Shown here one piece after another: positions 1 to 5,027 of a DNA stretch of 7,279 bases (its first letter is position 1; every line of letters begins with the position of its first letter). The notes beneath the pieces were generated by a model. It saw only the letters and a list, made by a program, of their open reading frames with translations, searched no databases and had not been told where the DNA came from. Source of the stretch: Desulfuromonadaceae bacterium (GTDB lineage: Bacteria; Desulfobacterota; Desulfuromonadia; Desulfuromonadales; Geopsychrobacteraceae); the NCBI GenBank assembly GCA_013138655.1, contig WTCI01000024.1, positions 1-7,279 on the forward strand, given 5' to 3'. Both the position numbers and the translations under genes were made by a program.

Positions 1-2
1 GC

Positions 3-1151
3 CTGCTTGATGGAACCTTATTACTCAACAACATCCCCTGCCTTGATCAGTTACCGGCCCTACAGGAGCTCATCAGACTCCTCGCTCGACAACGCTTGCA
101 GGCCGTCGAAATTTCCCCGGGCGTAGACAACCGACAGTTGCTGTTCTTCTGCCGGCAACTGCCCCAGCTCCAGGGTGGTGATTTTGCTGATCGCCTGGAG
201 GATGCCGGAGTGACAGCGATTCAGGTCTCCCGGCAGGATGAAGAAGTCGAAGGGGCAGAGGCTGTCTACAAAAGGGCCCTGGCAGCAGTCGAAGATGTCT
301 GCAACGATGTTCGTTTGGGACAAATCCCCTCTTCCCGGCGGGTGATAAAAACCGTCAAGGGAATGGTCCGCACCATCATTGAAGAACCTTTTGCCCTGCT
401 GGCCATGTCGATGTTGAAAGATTACGACAACTATACCTTCAGCCATTCGGTCAACGTGTCGGTCATCGCCATGTCGGTCGGCAAGGCCTGCGGTCTTTCC
501 AATCAGGAACTGTACGAGCTCGGTCTGGGGGGCTTACTGCATGACCTGGGCAAGATGACCATTGATCATGACATTGTTGTCAAACCGGGAAAGCTGAACA
601 GCCAGGAATACGAGCTGATGAAACACCATCCGGTCAACGGTGCTAAAATTGTTGCCGACATGGAACGGATTCCGCTCGAAGTCATCGAGATTGTGAACAA
701 CCATCATCTGGGTTACGATCGCAGCGGCTACCCGGTAAGCAATCGCGGACAGTCCATTTCGCCCCTCGTCGACATGACCTGCATTGCTGACACCTACGAT
801 GCCATAACAACAATGCGTTGCTACCAGCGGCCCCGCTCTCCCAAACAGGCCATCGCCAGAATGGCGGAACTGAGCGGCCGCCGTCTCCACCCGGAATATC
901 TGGCCAAATTCCTCGACTACCTCGGCCCCTACCCGGTCGGCACCATGGTTCGCCTGCAGGACGGTCGAGTCGGACTGATCAGTGATCAGAACCAGCAAGG
1001 GCCAGGCTCGCTGACCCTGAAAATCCTCTTCGATGCAACCGGCGTAAAGATGGCCGAACCGCCCCTGCAACAGCTTTCCGACGGCCATTCTATCATCGCC
1101 GAAGTCGATCCAACTCTCAAGGGTGTCAGGCTGGAAGATTACCTGCCTTGA
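3..1151 (+). CDS. HD-GYP domain protein, probable cyclic-di-GMP phosphodiesterase (5' end missing)
   Basis: The frame is open from the first complete codon at position 3 to TGA at 1149-1151, so the true start lies upstream of the window; an apparent TTG start at 96 is only internal. The first part (to about 270) resembles the alpha/beta N-terminal region seen in Desulfuromonadia HD-GYP proteins, not a receiver domain. The HD-GYP domain follows: the early His of the HSVNVS motif (about 444), HDLGK at 540-554, HPVNG near 627, then HHLGYDRSGYP at 702-734, and DTYDAITT near 786. A C-terminal extension of about 75 residues is typical of this subfamily. Known family role: hydrolysis of cyclic-di-GMP by a di- or tri-iron site. 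The putative metal ligands (His, HD, HH, Asp) are visible, but the HHExxDGxGYP motif is altered: Leu replaces the Glu and Arg replaces the first Gly. Activity is therefore likely but not certain; a sensor or binding role is an alternative. No signal peptide or membrane segment is visible in the part present. Confidence 0.9.
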   Translation: MLDGTLLLNNIPCLDQLPALQELIRLLARQRLQAVEISPGVDNRQLLFFCRQLPQLQGGDFADRLEDAGVTAIQVSRQDEEVEGAEAVYKRALAAVEDVCNDVRLGQIPSSRRVIKTVKGMVRTIIEEPFALLAMSMLKDYDNYTFSHSVNVSVIAMSVGKACGLSNQELYELGLGGLLHDLGKMTIDHDIVVKPGKLNSQEYELMKHHPVNGAKIVADMERIPLEVIEIVNNHHLGYDRSGYPVSNRGQSISPLVDMTCIADTYDAITTMRCYQRPRSPKQAIARMAELSGRRLHPEYLAKFLDYLGPYPVGTMVRLQDGRVGLISDQNQQGPGSLTLKILFDATGVKMAEPPLQQLSDGHSIIAEVDPTLKGVRLEDYLP

Positions 1152-1169
1152 GCAGAAAACCGGATAACA

Positions 1170-1207
1170 CAAAAACCGAAAATCCCGTTGGCAAGCAGCC
1201 GACAGGA
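1170..1207 (-). terminator. Probable intrinsic terminator of the HEAT-repeat gene
   Basis: Read on the minus strand, a hairpin with arms GTCGGC (1203-1198) and GCCAAC (1192-1187), one G-T pair, a five-base loop and an outer TCC/GGA extension across one mismatch is followed directly by TTTTCGGTTTTTG (1182-1170). It sits between two convergent genes, 17 bp after the minus-strand stop at 1224. The tract is interrupted by CGG, so strength is uncertain. On the plus strand there is no T-tract, so it does not obviously serve the HD-GYP gene. Confidence 0.45.
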
Positions 1208-1223
1208 CTTCCCCACAAGCCAC

Positions 1224-1787
1224 TCAAAAGGACAGGCGACCGAGCATTTCAGCTGCCAACCTGCGCACCTGCGTGCGTTCATCAACAAGCGCTTTCAACA
1301 AGGGTTCCTCCCCTTCCGGAAAGGCCAGCACCCCCAAGGTTTCAATCGCCGCCAGTGCCACCTGCTCGCCCCTGTTGACCAAGGGGGCCAGGTAGCCTGG
1401 CAGACGACGGTCAGTGAACCCGGACAAAACCCTGGCAGCTTCGGCCTGAATTCCGGGCTCCAGATCATTGAGCATTCTGGCCAAGGCGCCCAGAGTTTTC
1501 GGGTGTTTTTTGGCCCCAAGCACCTGAACAGCCACCAGCCGCAGGTCGGGATCTCTGCTCTGCAAGGCGGCTAATAACGCCGGGTAGACTTTGGCAACGT
1601 TGACCCGCTCCAGGGCATAGGCCGCAGCGATCCGCTCATCACGCGCCCCCCGCTTCAATCTGTCCAGCAACTGATCCAGATCAGCTACCGCCTCCACGGC
1701 GTCAAGCGCTGTCGCAGCCGCCTGTCTTACCCCCGGATCGGGATCGCTCAACAGCGCCTGCAGCGCCCTGCGTCGGTCTTTGAGCAT
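1224..1787 (-). CDS. HEAT-repeat protein (PBS lyase-type HEAT repeats)
   Basis: A 187-residue protein made almost entirely of about six helical hairpin repeats of roughly 30 residues. Each has a DPDPGVRQAAATAL-like core: near residues 8-30, 38-62, 66-92, 97-122, 127-152 and 158-187. The signature Asp-Pro turn, the following Val-Arg, and the Ala-Ala-Leu helix are clear in repeats 1, 3 and 6. HEAT solenoids are protein-binding scaffolds; no catalytic residues, signal peptide or membrane segment is seen, so the partner is unknown and the protein is probably cytoplasmic. Start choice: ATG at 1787 is preceded by GAGGG with an 8-base spacer. An in-frame ATG at 1871 would add 28 non-repeat residues, has no clear ribosome site, and lies only 13 bp beyond the T-tract of the ssb terminator, leaving no room for a promoter. 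The upstream start would need read-through from ssb. The gene is convergent with the HD-GYP gene. Confidence 0.8.
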   Translation of the reverse strand: MLKDRRRALQALLSDPDPGVRQAAATALDAVEAVADLDQLLDRLKRGARDERIAAAYALERVNVAKVYPALLAALQSRDPDLRLVAVQVLGAKKHPKTLGALARMLNDLEPGIQAEAARVLSGFTDRRLPGYLAPLVNRGEQVALAAIETLGVLAFPEGEEPLLKALVDERTQVRRLAAEMLGRLSF

Positions 1788-1884
1788 GTTTTGTACCCTC
1801 AATGAGCCTTGGGAGGCTGTCGGTTTTTTTAACATCAATTGAGGCAACAACTGTCTTTTCCGTAAGTTCATAGAATCTTAACAG

Positions 1885-1916
1885 AAAAAACCCCTGAAGC
1901 TATATGCTTACAGGGG
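1885..1916 (-). terminator. Intrinsic terminator of ssb
   Basis: On the minus strand, CCCCTGTAAGC (1916-1906), loop ATATA, and GCTTCAGGGG (1900-1891) form a 10-bp stem with one bulged base, followed at once by TTTTTT (1890-1885). It begins 31 bp after the ssb stop codon. This is a classic rho-independent terminator and separates ssb from the HEAT-repeat gene. Confidence 0.85.
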
Positions 1917-1947
1917 CTTGTTTACACTAAAGTACCTGGAGCATAGC

Positions 1948-2505
1948 TCAAAATGGAATCTCGTCATCCGGGTTGAATGCCGGCTCACTGAAACCGCCGC
2001 CCTGCTGTTGCCCTCCTTGTTGCTGACCGCCAGCCTGGCTGTTGCCCTCCTGCCCCTCCCCTTGTTGCCGGTCTCCGCCGCTCTGGCTGTAGCCCTGCCC
2101 GCCTCCCTGCGACTGACCACCACCGTAACCGCCAGCCTGCCGCTGACCACCACCGTAGCCACCACTCTGATTATCGTCGCGGCTACCCAGCATCTGCATC
2201 TGGTCAGCAACAATCTCGGTGATATAGCGCTTATTGCCGTCGCGATCATCGTAGGAACGGTTCTGAATCTTCCCCTCAATATAAACCTGCTTCCCCTTGT
2301 GTAAAAATTTGCCGCAAATTTCCGCCAACTGTCGCCAAGCGACGATATTATGCCATTCGGTCTTTTCCTGCCGGTTACCGTCACGATCTTTATAACGTTC
2401 TGTCGTTGCCAACGAGAAAGTCACCACCGCAGTCCCGGATGGAGTATAACGCAGCTCAGGATCCTTCCCCAGGTTACCGACCAGAATGACCTTGTTTACC
2501 GACAT
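1948..2505 (-). CDS. ssb: Single-stranded DNA-binding protein SSB
   Basis: A 185-residue SSB. Residues 1-108 form the OB fold that coats single-stranded DNA as a homotetramer in replication, recombination and repair. It opens with [20 protein letters not shown]; the conserved WHNIVAW lies at 51-57 and [11 protein letters not shown] at 70-80. Residues 112-174 are a disordered linker very rich in Gly and Gln, with two copies of a GGYGGGQ motif at about 115-121 and 125-131. The acidic tip DDEIPF (180-185) is the known docking site for partner proteins such as exonuclease I, RecO, PriA and DNA polymerase III chi. ATG at 2505 is fixed by AGGAGG at 2516-2511 with a 5-base spacer and by the strong N-terminal match. 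The gene stands alone between its own promoter and terminator, so this appears to be a single-gene transcript. It is the best-supported annotation in the window along with pilT and moaA. Confidence 0.97.
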   Translation of the reverse strand: MSVNKVILVGNLGKDPELRYTPSGTAVVTFSLATTERYKDRDGNRQEKTEWHNIVAWRQLAEICGKFLHKGKQVYIEGKIQNRSYDDRDGNKRYITEIVADQMQMLGSRDDNQSGGYGGGQRQAGGYGGGQSQGGGQGYSQSGGDRQQGEGQEGNSQAGGQQQGGQQQGGGFSEPAFNPDDEIPF

Positions 2506-2510
2506 GAATG

Positions 2511-2557
2511 CCTCCTGTATAAAAAGTGAATTGTATTTATAGGGGTCGAAATGTGAA
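2511..2557 (-). promoter_or_regulatory. ssb promoter (sigma-70-like) and ribosome binding site
   Basis: On the minus strand TTCACA (2557-2552, 5 of 6 to TTGACA) and TACAAT (2535-2530, 5 of 6 to TATAAT) are separated by 16 bases. Transcription would start near 2523, giving a leader of about 18 bases that contains AGGAGG (2516-2511). The arrangement is compact and positioned only for ssb. No LexA-type box was recognised here. Confidence 0.6.
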
Positions 2558-2559
2558 AT

Positions 2560-2951
2560 TTAGCTGATCTGCCCCGGAGAGTAAAGTCCCATGATTGAAG
2601 CATCCGTTTCTCTTGAACACCCTGAGTTGAAGTGTCCGTAATTTCATCCGGTGAGTTTCACGCCATAATTCCCAGTGGATCATCGAACAGAAAGACATAG
2701 TTTAAGCTGATAAATAGGTATTATGCCCCCCCGAATACATATCGTGCTAAATTTACTAAATTGCTGTCCGTAAAACTTTCTGACTATTGAAAGTGAAACA
2801 GAGCCACTTCGATCACTGAGTCGGGTGGCCTGGTTTTGTCATGCGGGAGAAACGAAACATTATTGATTCCCTTGCTTTCTTCCTGCTGAAGCTTACGGCA
2901 CTATTAAACATTCATAATGCACTCAACTTACAAGTCACTGATAATTAAAGA
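2560..2951. other. Gene-free, A+T-rich decayed region
   Basis: About 390 bp in which both strands are broken by frequent stops and no ORF with a ribosome site can be supported. It is visibly richer in A and T than the flanking genes. Two copies of TGTCCGTAA occur at 2633-2641 and 2765-2773. The second copy is followed by an inverted repeat, ACTTTC and GAAAGT, around an 8-base loop (2775-2794). A GTGA/TCAC mini-palindrome lies at 2651-2661. These look like scraps of mobile-element ends, but I cannot assign a family. Confidence 0.5.
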
Positions 2952-3080
2952 CTATGCCATGGCATTTTTTCTCTCTGCAACCTGTTTCAGGAAGTTTTGT
3001 CTCATTTGTGCGGGCGGTCCTTTCCTGTTTTTTACGACCATGGGCTTGGCTTTATCAAATATTTGACCCCTATTTTTCAA
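2952..3080 (-). pseudogene. Possible C-terminal remnant of an unrecognised gene, cut off at the IS30 left end
   Basis: On the minus strand the frame running out of the IS30 left end is open for about 43 codons and ends at a stop at 2952-2954. Its product reads like a real basic C-terminus, with KPMVVKNRKGPPAQMRQNF in the middle and QVAERKNAMA at the end. There is no start codon with a ribosome site outside the insertion sequence; the open frame that continues to 3158 uses IS sequence and is not natural. I do not recognise the family. It could be the tail of a gene disrupted by the insertion or by an earlier deletion, or simply a chance open frame. Confidence 0.25.
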
Positions 3081-3105
3081 CCCGGATTCAAGTTGTAAAT
3101 GCAAC
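3081..3105 (+). repeat. Left terminal inverted repeat of the IS30 element
   Basis: Shares the outer block CGGATTCAA and the inner block TGCAAC with the reverse complement of 4133-4157; the middle is diverged. It lies 77 bp before the transposase start codon. The block structure (conserved outer and inner parts) fits a transposase binding site plus cleavage end. Confidence 0.8.
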
Positions 3106-3181
3106 TCTAAACATTTGGTTTGAAGGATAAGCTGCGGTAGGCTCACGGCTTCTTTCACCGACCAAAGTTAGAGGGGCACGA

Positions 3182-4150
3182 ATGAAGCACTACACGCAGC
3201 TTACCCGAGAAGAAAGATATCAGATTTACGCCTTGAAAACAGCAGGGCAATCGAAGACGCAAATTGCCAAAATTCTTGGCCGTCATAAATCCACCATTGG
3301 GCGGGAGATGGTGCGAAATTCTGGATTGAGAGGTTATCGACCCAAGCAGGCTGATAGCCTTGCAGTAAACCGCCGCCAGAAAAAGTCTGTTCGCCGCATC
3401 TCTTGTGACTCTTGGTCGCGCGTTGAGCAACTGCTCCGCGAATACTGGAGCCCAGAACAAATCAGCAACTGGCTGCAACAAGAAGAAAATATTCACGTCA
3501 GCCCTGAGTGGATTTATCAATACGTCCTCCGGGACAAGCAAGACGGCGGCGATCTCTACCAACATCTGCGCTGCCAGAAGCAACGAAAAAAGCGTTACGG
3601 CACATCAGATCGTCGTGGCCAGATCAAAGGGCGTATTTCCATCGACGAGCGGCCTGAGGTGGTCAACAAACGCAGTCGTATCGGTGATTGGGAGGCCGAT
3701 ACGGTCATTGGCAAACAAGGTGGTGACGTCTTAGTCACCCTCGTGGAACGCAAGACCCGCTGGAGCATGATTGGTAAAGCGCCTAACAGGACAGCATCAG
3801 AAGTCCGGGCCATTATTGTGAAACGGCTGTTGCCACTGGCGGCACACGTTCACACATTGACCTACGACAACGGCAAAGAGTTCGCCTTGCACCAGGACAT
3901 TGACAAAGAACTTCAGGCCAATGGATATTTTGCGCACCCTTATCACTCATGGGAGCGTGGCTTGAACGAGAATACGAATGGTCTGATTCGCCAATTCTTC
4001 CCAAAAGGCAAGGACCTTTCCGAAGTGACCAACGAAGACATCCAGAGAGTGATGGACAAACTCAATAATCGCCCCAGAAAATGCCTTGGATTTAAAACCC
4101 CCAATCAGGTATTTTTTGGAATCAATCCACCTGTTGCACTAGCGAGTTGA
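3182..4150 (+). CDS. IS30-family transposase (DDE type)
   Basis: A 322-residue, full-length transposase that cuts and joins the element ends. Residues 3-45 form the N-terminal helix-turn-helix of IS30 proteins (LTREERYQIYALKTAGQSKT, then IAKILGRHKSTIGRE), which binds the inverted repeats. A second DNA-binding region lies near 85-115 (YWSPEQISNWL). The RNase H-fold catalytic core runs from about 160 to 315. Its acidic triad can be placed at Asp173 in GDWEADTVIG, Asp229 in TYDNGKEF, and Glu263 in ERGLNENTNG, 33 residues apart for the last pair as expected for the family. ATG at 3182 has GAGGGG five bases upstream. No frameshift or stop interrupts it, so the copy may be active. The stop at 4148-4150 lies inside the right inverted repeat. 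Confidence 0.95.
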   Translation: MKHYTQLTREERYQIYALKTAGQSKTQIAKILGRHKSTIGREMVRNSGLRGYRPKQADSLAVNRRQKKSVRRISCDSWSRVEQLLREYWSPEQISNWLQQEENIHVSPEWIYQYVLRDKQDGGDLYQHLRCQKQRKKRYGTSDRRGQIKGRISIDERPEVVNKRSRIGDWEADTVIGKQGGDVLVTLVERKTRWSMIGKAPNRTASEVRAIIVKRLLPLAAHVHTLTYDNGKEFALHQDIDKELQANGYFAHPYHSWERGLNENTNGLIRQFFPKGKDLSEVTNEDIQRVMDKLNNRPRKCLGFKTPNQVFFGINPPVALAS

Positions 4151-4157
4151 ATCCGCG
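4133..4157 (+). repeat. Right terminal inverted repeat of the IS30 element
   Basis: Begins GTTGCA and ends GTTGAATCCG, the reverse complement of the left-end blocks TGCAAC and CGGATTCAA. It contains the last five codons and the stop of the transposase gene. Confidence 0.8.
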
Positions 4158-4169
4158 CAACCAAACAGC

Positions 4170-4409
4170 ATGGCTGCGGCCAAAAAACTCCTGCAGATTG
4201 ATCCAGGGGCAAAAATTATTGTCGCCAGCGGCTATTTAAACGACCCGATAATGGCCGACTACAAAGATTATGGATTTCGTGCCGCTGTTGCCAAACCCTT
4301 CGAGCTAAAAGATTTGATATTATCGCTGCTGTTCTCTGACGATGTTGTAGGGCGAAATTTTTGCTTAGCCATCTCATGCTTTTTGCGAAAGCATCAAGTT
4401 GGGCTCTGA
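4170..4409 (+). pseudogene. C-terminal half of a receiver (REC) domain, remnant of a hybrid sensor kinase or response regulator
   Basis: The reading frame from about 4170 encodes the last half of a CheY-like receiver domain: helix (AAAKKLLQIDPG), beta-4 with the conserved Ser (AKIIVASGY), the NDPIMADYKDYGF segment typical of receiver domains fused to hybrid histidine kinases, and beta-5 with the conserved Lys (AVAKPFELKDL). The phosphoacceptor Asp and everything before it are missing; the homology stops 15-20 bp from the right end of the IS30 element. The upstream side of the element does not encode the lost part. About 23 residues after the receiver fold do not look like the usual short tail, so the original stop may also be lost. 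ATG at 4170 has no ribosome site. This is a dead fragment of a two-component signalling gene. Confidence 0.75.
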
Positions 4410-4493
4410 TTGGCCGATTGCACAACAAAACCGGAAGCTTTTTTTGCCACAGACAGGTACGGACAACTGCGGGACAAAATCAAAATCTTATCT

Positions 4494-4519
4494 CGCGCAA
4501 AGTCGCAAAGTCGCCAAGG
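4494..4519 (+). repeat. Degenerate tandem repeat of the CGCAAAGxCG type
   Basis: Two to three units of CGCAAAGTCG in a row (CGCAAAGTCGCAAAGTCG, then CCAAGG). Units of this kind (GCAAAGACGCAAAGG and variants) are known to me as dispersed intergenic repeats in deltaproteobacterial genomes; that part is from memory and not tested here. Confidence 0.5.
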
Positions 4520-4567
4520 TTAAAATTAATCTGATTAGCACTAATCTTCAGCTATGGTGAAAAAAGT

Positions 4568-4605
4568 CCCCTCTCCCTGAGGGAGAGGGCTAGGGTGAGG
4601 GGGAG
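4568..4605. repeat. REP-like palindromic intergenic repeat
   Basis: Perfect 9-bp arms CCCTCTCCC (4569-4577) and GGGAGAGGG (4581-4589) around TGA, followed by CTAGGGTGAGGGGG. This GGGAGAGGGCTAGGGTGAGG form is a very widespread repeat in proteobacterial intergenic DNA. It is a strong hairpin in RNA or single-stranded DNA on either strand. It could block transcription entering from the IS side, but no T-tract follows on the plus strand. Confidence 0.75.
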
Positions 4606-4691
4606 CGTGGGTCTGTGGCCAACATTTGCTTTCGTAATAGATTTACCGGAGCGAAGTAGGTAGCCAAAAAGTTGTCAACGGGAGGACGACA

Positions 4692-4850
4692 ATGATGAAA
4701 GAAAACCTGCTCAGTATCGGTGCCGACACGGGTAAAATACTGCAGGGTGCTGTTCTTGTCGACATGTGGGCAATATGGAACAGCGAAAACAAGGACAAAC
4801 TGGAAAAGGCTCGGCAGAAAAAGCCTTCGCTTGTGGCCTTCATTTTCTAA
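4692..4850 (+). CDS. Small hypothetical protein, 52 residues
   Basis: A short ORF supported mainly by its ribosome site: GGGAGGA at 4680-4686 with a 5-base spacer to ATG 4692 (a second ATG follows at once). The product begins MMKENLLSIGADTGKI, has a short hydrophobic middle (AVLVDMWAIW), a charged stretch (NSENKDKLEKARQKK) and a hydrophobic end (LVAFIF). There is no recognisable domain, signal peptide or cysteine motif. It lies between repeats and ends 177 bp before pilT on the same strand. The frame is also open for 17 codons upstream of the ATG, so it may instead be a scrap of a larger lost gene. I do not recognise it. Confidence 0.4.
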   Translation: MMKENLLSIGADTGKILQGAVLVDMWAIWNSENKDKLEKARQKKPSLVAFIF

Positions 4851-4908
4851 GGGGACAAAAGAACGGGGAAAATGATACCCTGGAAAACAAGCGGTTGCGC
4901 GGAGGCGC

Positions 4909-4938
4909 GATAATTGGGAACTGGATAATTGGGAACTG
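4909..4938 (+). repeat. Perfect tandem duplication of a 15-bp unit
   Basis: GATAATTGGGAACTG is present twice, head to tail, with no mismatch. It is intergenic, 90 bp before the pilT start. Perfect identity suggests a recent slippage-type duplication, so copy number may vary between strains. Confidence 0.9.
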
Positions 4939-4965
4939 AATTCACATTCTGCCTCCTGAATATCC

Positions 4966-5000
4966 GGGGACAGACCTGAGATCAGTCCCCCCTCTTTCTT
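4966..5000 (+). terminator. Hairpin before pilT: weak terminator, attenuator or REP-type element
   Basis: GGGGAC (4966-4971) pairs with GTCCCC (4985-4990). Inside, two further pairs across an A-A mismatch leave a 7-base loop. It is followed by CCTCTTTCTTAAT, which is pyrimidine-rich but not a clean T-run. The sequence GGGGACAGACC recalls repeats linked to REP-associated transposases in this group (from memory). It ends 38 bp before the pilT start, so it may end a transcript from the small ORF or limit transcription entering pilT. It does not cover the pilT ribosome site. Confidence 0.4.
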
Positions 5001-5027
5001 AATCATTTGCATGCGGGGAGCAGCGGG

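Larger units (their letters stand above)
3083..4157 (+). mobile_element. IS30-family insertion sequence, apparently intact
   Basis: About 1.07 kb with one transposase gene that fills most of its length, bounded by imperfect terminal inverted repeats (3081-3105 and 4133-4157, 18 of 25 positions matching). The right repeat overlaps the last codons of the transposase gene, which is usual for compact IS30 members. CAACC is found both just before the proposed left end (3078-3082) and just after the right end (4158-4162). It is a candidate target duplication, but 5 bp is longer than the 2-3 bp usual for the family, and using it makes the right end two bases longer than the left. Exact ends are therefore uncertain by 1-3 bp. 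Confidence 0.85.
4410..4691. other. Gene-free, repeat-bearing spacer
   Basis: No supportable ORF. The stretch holds a CACAGACAGG/CGGACA scrap (4449-4464), the CGCAAAGTCG repeat (4494-4519), a GATTAG-CA-CTAATC palindrome (4533-4546), and a CCCTCTCCC palindromic repeat (4568-4605). A clean 7-bp hairpin, ATGCTTT/AAAGCAT (4376-4394), lies just before it, inside the end of the receiver fragment, without a following T-tract. Confidence 0.6.

Noticed and set aside
534..1223. 229-codon minus-strand frame
   Set aside because: Antisense to the HD-GYP catalytic domain; a shadow of its codon bias.
1918..2384. Two open frames (plus and minus) over ssb
   Set aside because: Low-complexity products created by the repetitive Gly/Gln linker DNA read in other frames.
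2841..2948. Plus-strand ORF of 35 codons starting MREKRNIIDSLAFF
   Set aside because: No ribosome site, isolated in decayed DNA, no recognisable homology.
3054..3066. TCAAATATTTGA palindrome left of the IS30 element
   Set aside because: Perfect 12-bp palindrome but A+T-rich and single; no partner site or gene context to call it an operator.
2600..5000. CRISPR array or retron-like system in the accessory region
   Set aside because: No regularly spaced direct repeats, no reverse transcriptase or Cas-like protein; repeats are few and of different types.
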